Source: an uncultured Ruminococcus sp. (GTDB taxonomy: Bacteria > Bacillota > Clostridia > Oscillospirales > Ruminococcaceae). Taken from it: 11,968 bases of DNA. Both the position numbers and the translations under genes were made by a program. Shown here piece by piece: positions 1 through 6,609 of the stretch. A model generated the notes under the pieces. The model did no database searches, was not told where the DNA came from, and saw only the letters and a list, made by a program, of their open reading frames with translations. The first letter of the stretch is position 1. Each line of letters starts with the position of its first letter. Location: the NCBI GenBank assembly GCA_900553675.1, contig USEH01000050.1, positions 1 to 11,968 on the forward strand. The letters are read 5' to 3'.

Positions 1-1
1 T

Positions 2-499
2 GACAATAAAAACGGCAACGCATATTACCGCCATTCTATCGCAAAGGTTATAGCTGAATATGAGGAGACTGTAGCCTTTGAGCAAAAGCTCTATGACAGG
101 ATAGAAACGGACGGTGAGACTGTCTACAAAAAAAGTCTCTGCTTTTTTGAATATGAGATACCTCTGCCGGGATTTAAACAGCCAAGTGAAAATGCAAGAA
201 TATCAAGCGACTACACACCCATAATGCTTTTTGGATTACGGCTTCCGATAGGTGTCAGAACTGACGGCTATACCGAAATAATTAAAAAAAACAAGATTTT
301 CACAACGGAATCTGCCGAAGCCGAACTGCAAAGAAAGCTTGATATTTACGAAAAAAACCTCATAGCGGATCAGGAAATCTTGCATAAGGATGTTAGCATT
401 GATGTGATAGACGACACCGTAAGACTTACTGCAAAGTATCTACTGAAGGGAGACATAGCCTCGGAAAGTCCTATTTTTGTAGACGATAAGGCAAATTAA
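2..499 (+). CDS. yqfD: Sporulation protein YqfD, C-terminal part (5' end outside window)
   Basis: An open frame enters from the left edge with no start codon in view and ends at TAA (497-499), giving the last 165 residues of a protein that is normally around 400 residues long. The visible part includes a segment with YKKSLCFFEYEIPLPGF followed by a charged, helical C-terminus ending in an extended region (DVSIDVIDDTVRLTAKYLL), consistent with the C-terminal domain of YqfD. In B. subtilis, yqfD lies directly upstream of phoH, which matches the order here, and it belongs to the sporulation gene set made in the mother cell. The N-terminal region, including the expected membrane segment, is missing because of the window edge and not because of a mutation. 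The call rests on conserved gene order plus a general resemblance of the tail. The molecular function of the family is poorly defined. Confidence 0.75.
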   Translation, partial: DNKNGNAYYRHSIAKVIAEYEETVAFEQKLYDRIETDGETVYKKSLCFFEYEIPLPGFKQPSENARISSDYTPIMLFGLRLPIGVRTDGYTEIIKKNKIFTTESAEAELQRKLDIYEKNLIADQEILHKDVSIDVIDDTVRLTAKYLLKGDIASESPIFVDDKAN

Positions 500-552
500 A
501 TTGAGAAGCTGCCGTTTTTGCCGAATAAATGCCAATATTGCTGGCAAAACTA

Positions 553-581
553 TTGAATTATTTATAAATATCTGATATAAT
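553..581 (+). promoter_or_regulatory. Sigma-A-type promoter with extended -10, upstream of phoH
   Basis: TTGAAT (553-558) and TATAAT (576-581) are separated by exactly 17 nt. A TG dinucleotide one base before the -10 (573-574) makes it an extended -10. The spacer is AT-rich. Transcription would start around 588-590, about 35-40 nt upstream of the phoH start codon. This is the best promoter in the window, and it separates the phoH cluster from the preceding yqfD gene. Confidence 0.75.
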
Positions 582-626
582 TTATGCGGATAATAATATT
601 ATTTCAGAAAGGAACACTTAAAATAT

Positions 627-1607
627 ATGGCTGAAAAATCTTTGGTTGTGACAAATATGAATCATATCCTTAACCTGTTCGGCAGCTTTGACGAAAATAT
701 ACGTCTTATTCAGGATGACCTTAATGTTACGGTTATAACAAGGGGAGCGGATATCAAGATTACCGGCAATCAACCGGACGTTGAAAAGGCATATGAGTGC
801 CTTTCCTCACTTTTGAAAATAGCAGAAAACGGCGACGATATAACCCAGCAGCAGGTAAGATATGTTCTGTCGATGGCAGGCGAGACCGATCCAGATGAAA
901 TAGCCAACCTTTCTGACGGCGGAATATGCGTCACGTCTGGCGGTAAAATCATCAAGCCCAAAACACTGGGACAGAAGAAGTATATCGACATGATAAGTTC
1001 TAATACGATAACCTTTGGCGTAGGACCTGCGGGAACCGGTAAGACGTTTCTGGCGGTTTCAATGGCGGTAAGAGCTTTCAGGGCGCACGAAATCAACAAA
1101 ATCATACTAACCCGTCCTGCCGTTGAAGCCGGTGAAAAGCTTGGATTCCTTCCTGGCGATTTGCAGACTAAGGTTGACCCTTATCTCAGACCGCTTTATG
1201 ACGCTTTGTTTGAGATGCTCGGAGCGGAGTCCTTTGCAAAGTATCAGGAAAGGGGAAGCATTGAGGTTGCTCCGCTTGCCTACATGAGAGGACGTACGCT
1301 TGACGAAGCCTTTGTAATTCTGGATGAAGCCCAAAACACCTCGCCGGAGCAAATGAAAATGTTCTTAACCCGCCTTGGCTTCAATTCAAAAATGGTCATC
1401 ACCGGCGACGTTACGCAGATAGACCTTCCCGATCCGAGAAAATCTGGGCTTATCGAAGCTGTTAAGGTTCTCAAAAACATCAAGGATATAGGTATAAATT
1501 ACTTTACCGAAAAGGATGTTGTAAGGCATAGGCTTGTTCAGGACATAGTTAAAGCTTATGAGGTTTACAATAACGAAAGGATAAGAAGACATCATGAAAA
1601 GGCTTAG
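627..1607 (+). CDS. phoH: PhoH family P-loop ATPase (PhoL/YbeZ type)
   Basis: The 326-residue protein is close to the usual length for the PhoH-like cytoplasmic ATPase called YbeZ in E. coli. An N-terminal KH-like/PhoH accessory region spans about residues 15-75 (ITRGADIKITG). Walker A is GPAGTGKT (133-140), the family motif LTRPAVEAGE follows (161-170), and Walker B is VILDEAQN (230-237). MVITGDVTQIDLP (about 256-268) is a further conserved PhoH motif. The ATG at 627 is preceded by AAAGGA (608-613). Family members are thought to act on RNA and to partner with the endoribonuclease YbeY in ribosome maturation or quality control. The neighbour fits: ybeY begins inside the last codons of this gene, a 14-nt overlap suggesting translational coupling. 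The promoter at 553-581 should drive it. PgpH (YqfF), which separates phoH from ybeY in B. subtilis, is absent. Confidence 0.95.
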   Translation: MAEKSLVVTNMNHILNLFGSFDENIRLIQDDLNVTVITRGADIKITGNQPDVEKAYECLSSLLKIAENGDDITQQQVRYVLSMAGETDPDEIANLSDGGICVTSGGKIIKPKTLGQKKYIDMISSNTITFGVGPAGTGKTFLAVSMAVRAFRAHEINKIILTRPAVEAGEKLGFLPGDLQTKVDPYLRPLYDALFEMLGAESFAKYQERGSIEVAPLAYMRGRTLDEAFVILDEAQNTSPEQMKMFLTRLGFNSKMVITGDVTQIDLPDPRKSGLIEAVKVLKNIKDIGINYFTEKDVVRHRLVQDIVKAYEVYNNERIRRHHEKA

Positions 1608-2085
1608 AGTAGCATTTAACAACGAGCAGAATCTGATTGAGATAACAACGGATTTTAAAAAGCTTTTGCGTTCCTGTTGCAAGCGTGCGCTTATAGACGC
1701 CGACTTTGACGAAAATAGTGAAATCAGCGTGTCGTTTGTCGATAACGCAAGGATTCAGGAAATCAACAGGGAGTTTCGCAACATCGACGCTCCTACCGAC
1801 GTTTTGTCCTTCCCACTTGCAGATAACCGCGAATACGACCTCGATCCCGATTCAGATTGCTACGCGCTGGGTGATATCATAATCTCAACCGAGCGTGCTT
1901 CAAAGCAGGCTGAGGAAATAGGTCACTCCACTCAGCGTGAAATAGCGTTTTTGGTGGTACATTCAATGCTCCATCTTCTGGGATACGACCATCCGGATGA
2001 GGAAAGTGAGCAAACCAAGGAAATGAGAAGAATGGAAAGGCTAATAATATCTAACCTTGGACTTACCGAGGGCGAAAAAGTCTGA
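1594..2085 (+). CDS. ybeY: Endoribonuclease YbeY (rRNA maturation factor)
   Basis: This 163-residue protein has the UPF0054/YbeY signature. The zinc-binding H-x3-H-x5-H motif is HSMLHLLGYDH, with H123, H127 and H133. The conserved NREFRNIDAPTDVLSFP block lies at residues 58-74 and LGDIIIS at about 92-98. YbeY is a single-domain metal-dependent RNase needed for 16S rRNA 3'-end processing and 70S quality control. It acts in the cytoplasm with Era and ribosomal protein S11, and PhoH is its usual genetic partner. The ATG at 1594 lies 14 nt inside phoH. AAAGGA at 1576-1581 can serve as its ribosome-binding site with a 12-nt spacer, the same arrangement as for phoH and era. No dgkA or cdd gene separates it from era, unlike the common Bacillus and Clostridium order. 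Confidence 0.96.
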   Translation: MKRLRVAFNNEQNLIEITTDFKKLLRSCCKRALIDADFDENSEISVSFVDNARIQEINREFRNIDAPTDVLSFPLADNREYDLDPDSDCYALGDIIISTERASKQAEEIGHSTQREIAFLVVHSMLHLLGYDHPDEESEQTKEMRRMERLIISNLGLTEGEKV

Positions 2086-2150
2086 AAGTCGGCGCTTGCA
2101 ATAAACAAATTTAAGTCCTGAGTGAAAGGATGAAAGGAACGGTCATATAT

Positions 2151-3053
2151 ATGACTAAAAACGCATTTATAACTATCGTTGGCAGACCGAACGTGGGAAA
2201 ATCCTCGCTTTTAAACGCTCTTATCGGCGAAAAGATAGCCGCGGTAAGCTCAAAGCCTCAGACAACCAGAACCAAGATTACCGGAGTTCTTACTCGGGGC
2301 GAAACACAGTATGTGTTCATAGATACGCCCGGTATGCACCGCTCAAGGGACAAGCTTTCCGAGCATATGATAAACGCTATAAACAACTCTGTAAGCTCTG
2401 TAGACTGTGCGCTGCTGGTTGTTGACGCAGAAAAGAAGCCGGGAGAGGCTGAAAAAACGCTTTTGGCTTCGCTGAAGGCTTCAAAAGTGCCTGTTGTGCT
2501 TATCATAAATAAGATTGATTTGTTTGAGGATAAGGAAAAGCTTATACCTGTTATAGCCGAATATTCCTCTATTTATGATTTTAAGTCGGTAATACCCATA
2601 AGCGCCGCCAATCGCGACGGCTTGGATATTATCTTGGAAACCGTAAAGGACTATGCTTCGGAAGGACCACACTATTTTCCCGATGACAAGTTTACCGACC
2701 AGCCTGAAAGGGTAATCATATCCGAAATTATCCGTGAGAAGCTTTTGGAGCTGTTATCCGCGGAGGTTCCTCATGGCATAGCGGTTGATGTTGAGACTGT
2801 CAGTGAGCATGACAATAAATACGGCGAAGGTATTATGGATATCGGAGCGGTTATATATTGCGAAAAGGAGTCTCATAAGGGCATAGTTATCGGCAAAGGT
2901 GGGGCAATGCTGAAGCGCGTCGGTCAGCTTGCAAGGGAGGATCTTGAAAACTTCTTTATGATAAAAACCAATCTCCAGCTTTGGGTAAAGGTTAAAGAGG
3001 GCTGGCGAAATAGGGAAGGACTTATCAAGAATTTCGGACTGGCTAACGACTGA
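2151..3053 (+). CDS. era: GTPase Era
   Basis: The protein has 300 residues from the ATG at 2151, the usual length for Era. All GTPase motifs are present: G1 GRPNVGKS (11-18), the G2 region SSKPQTTR (33-40), G3 DTPG (58-61), G4 NKID (120-123) and G5 SAA (151-153). The C-terminal KH domain carries VIGKGG (246-251) and the conserved LQLWVKVKEGWRN tail. Era binds the 3' end of 16S rRNA and helps assemble the 30S subunit, which fits with ybeY and phoH just upstream. I chose 2151 over the in-frame ATG at 2130 for two reasons. The first residues MTKNAFITIVG match the family start, and AAAGGA (2133-2138) lies 12 nt before 2151, whereas the upstream ATG has AAAGG immediately abutting it with no spacer. 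Confidence 0.97.
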   Translation: MTKNAFITIVGRPNVGKSSLLNALIGEKIAAVSSKPQTTRTKITGVLTRGETQYVFIDTPGMHRSRDKLSEHMINAINNSVSSVDCALLVVDAEKKPGEAEKTLLASLKASKVPVVLIINKIDLFEDKEKLIPVIAEYSSIYDFKSVIPISAANRDGLDIILETVKDYASEGPHYFPDDKFTDQPERVIISEIIREKLLELLSAEVPHGIAVDVETVSEHDNKYGEGIMDIGAVIYCEKESHKGIVIGKGGAMLKRVGQLAREDLENFFMIKTNLQLWVKVKEGWRNREGLIKNFGLAND

Positions 3054-3152
3054 TTTTTCCACTTATATTTTTTGCCTGCCGGCAGAACATAATGTTAAAG
3101 GAAGCTTTTTGGCTTTCGGACACTATGTGAAGAAAGGCTCGGTCAAAACTAT

Positions 3153-3287
3153 ATGGACGAACTGTGGTCAAAATTCTATTTATCCGGAAAAATCAGAGAT
3201 TATCTTGAATATAAAAGAAAACAAGGCGGACAAAACTATGCTGACAGTAAAAGGTCTGGTGATAAGAGAACGGCAGTCAGGGGATAA
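3153..3287 (+). CDS. yqzL: YqzL-like small protein overlapping the recO start
   Basis: A 44-codon frame starts at ATG 3153 and ends at TAA 3285-3287. The first 23 residues (MDELWSKFYLSGKIRDYLEY, then KRK) match the pattern of the small YqzL family as I know it: aromatic/Trp-x-x-Phe, x-x-(T/S)-G-x-I, x-x-Tyr-Leu-x-Tyr-Lys. In B. subtilis, yqzL sits exactly between era and recO, as here. The gene's last 50 nt overlap recO, whose ATG is at 3238, in another frame. The C-terminal half (GGQNYADSKRSGDKRTAVRG) is hydrophilic and probably unstructured. Its ribosome-binding site is poor: AGAAAGG at 3131-3137 is about 15 nt upstream, so the start is less sure than the frame. No in-frame start lies between the stop at 3096 and 3153. 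The biochemical function of the family is unknown. Confidence 0.72.
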   Translation: MDELWSKFYLSGKIRDYLEYKRKQGGQNYADSKRSGDKRTAVRG

Positions 3288-3993
3288 TGATAAGATCCTG
3301 TCTGTTTTAACTGATACTAACGGTCTTGTTGAGGTGTGCGCTAAGGGCGTTAAAAAAGCCAACGCCAAAAACGCCGCTATTTCTCAGACCTTTGCCTACA
3401 GCACGCTCAGTCTGACCGAAGGCAGGAACTATTACATTTTAAACAGCGGTGAACCTATAAGGCTGTTTTACAACGTAAGGCTTGATATGGGCAGATTTGC
3501 ACTTGCAAGCTATTTTTGCGAGATGATACTATTCACCTGCGTCAAAAATCAGCCAAATTATGAGGTTCTGCGGCTTATGCTGAACACACTGCATTTTCTT
3601 GAAGACGGCAAAAGAAACGAAGCTATGCTGAAAAGCATCTTTGAGCTTAGGCTTTTAAGCGAAATCGGTCTTGTGCCAAACCTTATCGGCTGCTGCAAGT
3701 GCTACAAATATGAGGCTGACCAGATGCAGTTTGACCTCTCAGAAGGAAGATTGTATTGCGAAAACTGCTGCGGCGCGCGTGATCTATCCGTCTGCGAGAT
3801 CGTTGACATGACTCTTCTGCACGCTATAAGGTATATAGCTCTTTCGGATATGTCGAAAATATTCAGCTTTAAAATATCCGACGTGTATATGCCGTATCTT
3901 TCCAACATAACCGAAAGATATGCTGCAATTCAGCTTGACAAACGTTTTTCAACACTTGACTTTTATAAATCTATAACGAATAATGGTAAATAA
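3238..3993 (+). CDS. recO: DNA repair protein RecO
   Basis: The protein has 251 residues from ATG 3238, a typical RecO length. The N-terminal OB-fold region (MLTVKGLVIRERQSGDNDKI, then LSVLT) is followed by a helical domain. A four-cysteine zinc-finger-type cluster is formed by C152/C153-x-C155 and C174-x-x-C177. RecO loads RecA onto SSB-coated single-stranded DNA and anneals strands together with RecR in the RecFOR pathway. The frame stays open upstream to a TTG at 3109, but those 43 extra residues lack family character and coincide with the yqzL-like gene. ATG 3238 has AAGGCGGA (3223-3230) 7 nt before it, so I take it as the start. The position after era and yqzL is the classic Firmicute order. 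The stop codon is 2 nt before mutS2. Confidence 0.93.
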   Translation: MLTVKGLVIRERQSGDNDKILSVLTDTNGLVEVCAKGVKKANAKNAAISQTFAYSTLSLTEGRNYYILNSGEPIRLFYNVRLDMGRFALASYFCEMILFTCVKNQPNYEVLRLMLNTLHFLEDGKRNEAMLKSIFELRLLSEIGLVPNLIGCCKCYKYEADQMQFDLSEGRLYCENCCGARDLSVCEIVDMTLLHAIRYIALSDMSKIFSFKISDVYMPYLSNITERYAAIQLDKRFSTLDFYKSITNNGK

Positions 3994-3995
3994 AC

Positions 3996-6395
3996 ATGAA
4001 AGAACAATATTATACACTTGAATTACATAAGATATTGGAGCTTTTGGCTGAGCAATGCTCAAATGAAGCTTCAAAAAAAGCGGCTCTTGAAATAGAGCCT
4101 GATAACGACATAGCAACCGTCAGAACGGAGGTTGACAAAACCTTTGACGCTTATAACGCTTGTGTGCGGTTCGGTTCGCCGAGCTTTTTCAACTTTCCAA
4201 ACGCCAAAACAATAGCGCGCCGCGCACAAAGCGGCTCAGAGCTTAGTCTGCGCGATCTTTTGGACGTTGCACGAATGCTTTCTCAAACCGAAGCTCTGCT
4301 TTCGTGGCGCAAGCAGTTTCAGAATGAGGAATTTAAGCTTGATTATCTGTTTGAATGCCTGTTTGACAACAAGTGGCTTTCCAATAAAATCATGAACGCC
4401 GTAGTAAGCGAGGACGAGCTTTCGGACAATGCAAGTCCGGAGCTTGCTTCTATCAGACGAAAGCTTGTTCAGGCAGGCTCGAAAATCAGAGACACCTTGG
4501 ATAAAATGATAAAGTCTTCCGACACCCAAACGTATTTGCAGGATTCGCTTGTAACCATGCGCGACGGCAGATATGTTCTTCCGGTAAAATCGGAGCATAA
4601 AAACAACGTCCCCGGACTTGTCCATGATACTTCCGCAAGCGGTCAGACCTATTTTATAGAGCCTATGGCTGTAGTTGAAGCAAACAACGAAATACGTATA
4701 CTAAAGGGCAGGGAACAGGAAGAAATTCAGCGAATCATCCGCGAGCTTTCGGCAGACTGCGCAGAATTTGGAGATAAGCTTGCCTCTGACTACGACGCAG
4801 CGGTCGCTCTTAATTTATATTTTGCTAAAGCAAACCTGGGAGCTAAAATGACAGCTGCGAAGCCGGAAATATCCGACGACGGCGAAATCATCCTGAAAAA
4901 AGCAAGACACCCACTTATTGATAAGAATACAGTAGTTCCGATTGACTTTGCTATCGGCACCTCATATGACGCTTTGATAATAACCGGTCCGAACACCGGC
5001 GGTAAAACTGTCATATTAAAAACTGTCGGTCTGCTTACGCTTATGACGATGTGTGGCTTGCTGATACCGGTGTCCGACGGCAGCAAGATAACTGTTTTTG
5101 AGGATATCTTAGTCGATATCGGCGATAAGCAGTCCATCGAGGAAAGCCTTTCGACATTCTCTTCACATATGACCAATATTGTAAATATCCTGAATACTGT
5201 CAACTATAAATCGCTTGTTCTTATCGACGAGCTTGGCTCCGGAACTGACCCTGTTGAGGGCGCGGCTTTAGCTGTCTCTATAATAGAACACATCCAGAAA
5301 ACCGGTGCAAAGCTTGTAACGACTACTCACTATCAAGAGCTTAAGATTTTTGCTTTGGAAACCGACGGCGTTGAGAATGCCTCATGCGAGTTCGATATTA
5401 AAACTCTACAGCCCACATATAGGCTTATTATAGGCTCACCCGGAAAGTCCAACGCCTTTGCAATATCCAAGCGCCTTGGTATATCTGATAGGATAATAGA
5501 GCGCGCGCAAGGTATGCTGAGTTCAGAATCTCAGCGGTTTGAAGATGTCATACAAAAGCTTGAAGCGGCGCGCAGAGAGCTTGAAGACAACTCATGGTTA
5601 TATGAAGAGTATAAGCGCAAGGCTGAAGCTATTAAAAACGAGCTTGAAGAAGAAAAGAACCGTCTGATAAGTGAAAAGGATAAGGAGCTTGATAAAGCCA
5701 AGAGGGAAGCACGCGAAATCATAGAGCTCGTTAATATGCGTTCCATCCGTCTGATGGACGAGCTTGAAGAGCTGAAAAGATCAAAAGATAAGGAAGATTT
5801 TTCAAAGCTTGTTTCTGAACAGAAACAACGGTTCAAATCGGATATCAATGGACTATACGACGAAGCTGCCAAGCTTGGCGAATATGAAGAACAAACATAC
5901 GTTCTGCCAAGACCGCTAAAAAAAGGCGACGACGTTATAATCAAGGACGGCAACAAGACAGGCATTTTGATATCTCCGCCGGACGTTCAGGGCAACTGCA
6001 TGGTTCAGGTAGGAATAATGAAGACAAAGGTTCATGTTTCAAAGCTGAGACTTGTTGAAAAGAACGTGACCTTTAACAATGCAAAGATTCAGAAAAAGCA
6101 GCCTAAAGGTAATGTCAGCACCAAAGGCGTTGAAAGCCGCGCGACGCGCCGAGCCGAGCTTGAACTGGATATCAGAGGCTACACAGTCGACGAAGGAATC
6201 TATGAGCTTGATTCGTTCATTGACAGAGCTATTATGAGCGGCAATAAATCCTGCACGATAATTCACGGCAAAGGCACAGGTGCTTTAAAAACTGCCGTCA
6301 GAAATCATCTTAGAAAGCATCCGTCGGTTGAATCAATGCGCAAAGGATTGTACGGTGAAGGCGAAGACGGCGTGACTATTATTGAGCTGAAATAA
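3996..6395 (+). CDS. mutS2: Endonuclease MutS2 with C-terminal Smr domain
   Basis: At 799 residues this matches full-length MutS2, which lacks the mismatch-recognition domain I of MutS. The MutS core and clamp region covers roughly residues 1-300 and includes DGRYVLPVK and VHDTSASGQTYFIEP. The ABC-type ATPase follows, with Walker A GPNTGGKT (331-338) and Walker B/signature LVLIDELGSGTDP (about 407-419). A long charged coiled coil spans about 510-640. A basic linker leads to the Smr nuclease domain (about 722-799), with LDIRG (724-728) and HGKGTGAL (757-764). Proteins of this family suppress homologous recombination and, in B. subtilis, act on collided ribosomes. Either role fits the neighbours (RecO, or YbeY/Era). 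ATG 3996 is 2 nt after the recO stop and has no strong ribosome-binding site, so coupled translation is likely. The TAA shares its last base with a 28-bp tandem repeat. Confidence 0.97.
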   Translation: MKEQYYTLELHKILELLAEQCSNEASKKAALEIEPDNDIATVRTEVDKTFDAYNACVRFGSPSFFNFPNAKTIARRAQSGSELSLRDLLDVARMLSQTEALLSWRKQFQNEEFKLDYLFECLFDNKWLSNKIMNAVVSEDELSDNASPELASIRRKLVQAGSKIRDTLDKMIKSSDTQTYLQDSLVTMRDGRYVLPVKSEHKNNVPGLVHDTSASGQTYFIEPMAVVEANNEIRILKGREQEEIQRIIRELSADCAEFGDKLASDYDAAVALNLYFAKANLGAKMTAAKPEISDDGEIILKKARHPLIDKNTVVPIDFAIGTSYDALIITGPNTGGKTVILKTVGLLTLMTMCGLLIPVSDGSKITVFEDILVDIGDKQSIEESLSTFSSHMTNIVNILNTVNYKSLVLIDELGSGTDPVEGAALAVSIIEHIQKTGAKLVTTTHYQELKIFALETDGVENASCEFDIKTLQPTYRLIIGSPGKSNAFAISKRLGISDRIIERAQGMLSSESQRFEDVIQKLEAARRELEDNSWLYEEYKRKAEAIKNELEEEKNRLISEKDKELDKAKREAREIIELVNMRSIRLMDELEELKRSKDKEDFSKLVSEQKQRFKSDINGLYDEAAKLGEYEEQTYVLPRPLKKGDDVIIKDGNKTGILISPPDVQGNCMVQVGIMKTKVHVSKLRLVEKNVTFNNAKIQKKQPKGNVSTKGVESRATRRAELELDIRGYTVDEGIYELDSFIDRAIMSGNKSCTIIHGKGTGALKTAVRNHLRKHPSVESMRKGLYGEGEDGVTIIELK

Positions 6396-6450
6396 ACTTT
6401 TAGAAGGGTCTTACCATAAAACAACTTTTAGAAGGGTCTTACCATAAAAC
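6395..6450. repeat. Perfect 28-bp tandem duplication between mutS2 and the recombinase
   Basis: Two identical 28-bp units lie head to tail with no gap: 6395-6422 and 6423-6450. Each unit can be read as AACTTTTAGAA, GGGTCT, TACCATAAAAC. TTTTA and TAAAA near the ends of a unit form a short imperfect inverted repeat. The first unit begins on the last base of the mutS2 stop codon. I see no third copy or degenerate flanking copy. The period equals the size of a XerCD (11-6-11) site, but the usual Firmicute dif core with its TATA-rich centre is not there, so function is unknown. Replication slippage could also explain it. Confidence 0.9.
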
Positions 6451-6467
6451 GCTTCAAAGCCTCCGCC

Positions 6468-6503
6468 CTAATGTACGCTAAATTTTTATTTAGCGTACAT
6501 TAG
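6468..6503. repeat. 36-bp perfect inverted repeat (16-bp arms, TTTT loop)
   Basis: The left arm CTAATGTACGCTAAAT (6468-6483), loop TTTT (6484-6487) and right arm ATTTAGCGTACATTAG (6488-6503) pair without a mismatch. As RNA this is a strong hairpin and could end the phoH-mutS2 transcript. However, the downstream sequence is CATATATATTTTT instead of an immediate T-run, and on the other strand the stem is followed by G-rich sequence. It is therefore not a standard intrinsic terminator in either direction. Protection of mRNA 3' ends, an operator for a dimeric regulator, or a binding site for the recombinase encoded about 105 bp downstream are alternatives. The rest of 6504-6609 shows no convincing promoter or ORF. 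Confidence 0.85.
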
Positions 6504-6609
6504 CATATATATTTTTCGCAATCCCCCATAATGCTCATCATAGTGCTCATTCGCCAAAAATTCAACATATCAACCATCGTCACAGAATCTATTAATAAAG
6601 GTGTTTATT

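Noticed and set aside
516..549. Inverted repeat TTTTGCC/GGCAAAA after yqfD as a terminator or operator
   Set aside because: The stem is 7 bp with a 20-nt loop and no T-run follows. An alternative TGCCA/TGGCA hairpin (530-546) is only 5 bp. Both are within chance for AT-rich DNA.
2130..2150. Longer Era start at ATG 2130 (adds MKGTVIY)
   Set aside because: AAAGG abuts that ATG with no spacer, the extra residues are not typical of Era, and AAAGGA at 2133-2138 is correctly placed for ATG 2151.
3076..3085. 10-bp palindrome CTGCCGGCAG between era and the yqzL-like gene
   Set aside because: It has no loop and no T-run, is short, and has no partner element nearby, so it is not reportable as a site.
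3109..3237. RecO extended upstream to TTG 3109
   Set aside because: The 43 extra residues have no RecO character, the region encodes the yqzL-like protein in another frame, and ATG 3238 has a good ribosome-binding site 7 nt upstream and a canonical MLTVKGLVIRE start.
5531..5965. Serine-rich 144-residue antisense ORF within mutS2, and similar antisense ORFs elsewhere
   Set aside because: It is the antisense shadow of the Glu/Lys-rich coiled coil of MutS2 (GAG/GAA/CTT codons read as serine/leucine). It has no ribosome-binding site and no protein-like pattern. The same applies to other opposite-strand frames over real genes.
6395..6450. Minimal CRISPR array from 28-bp repeats
   Set aside because: The units are directly adjacent with no spacers, there are only two, and no cas genes are in the window.
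6395..6503. Calling a canonical dif site
   Set aside because: Neither the 28-bp units nor the 36-bp palindrome contains the conserved Firmicute core (AATATATATTAT-like) of dif, so only a hypothesis is justified.
6601..6609. GTG 6601 as recombinase start
   Set aside because: It overlaps the AAAGG ribosome-binding site that serves ATG 6610 with an 8-nt spacer.
6504..6609. Promoter for the recombinase gene, for example CATAAT at 6527-6532
   Set aside because: No -35 hexamer is found at 16-18 nt spacing for any candidate -10 in this stretch.
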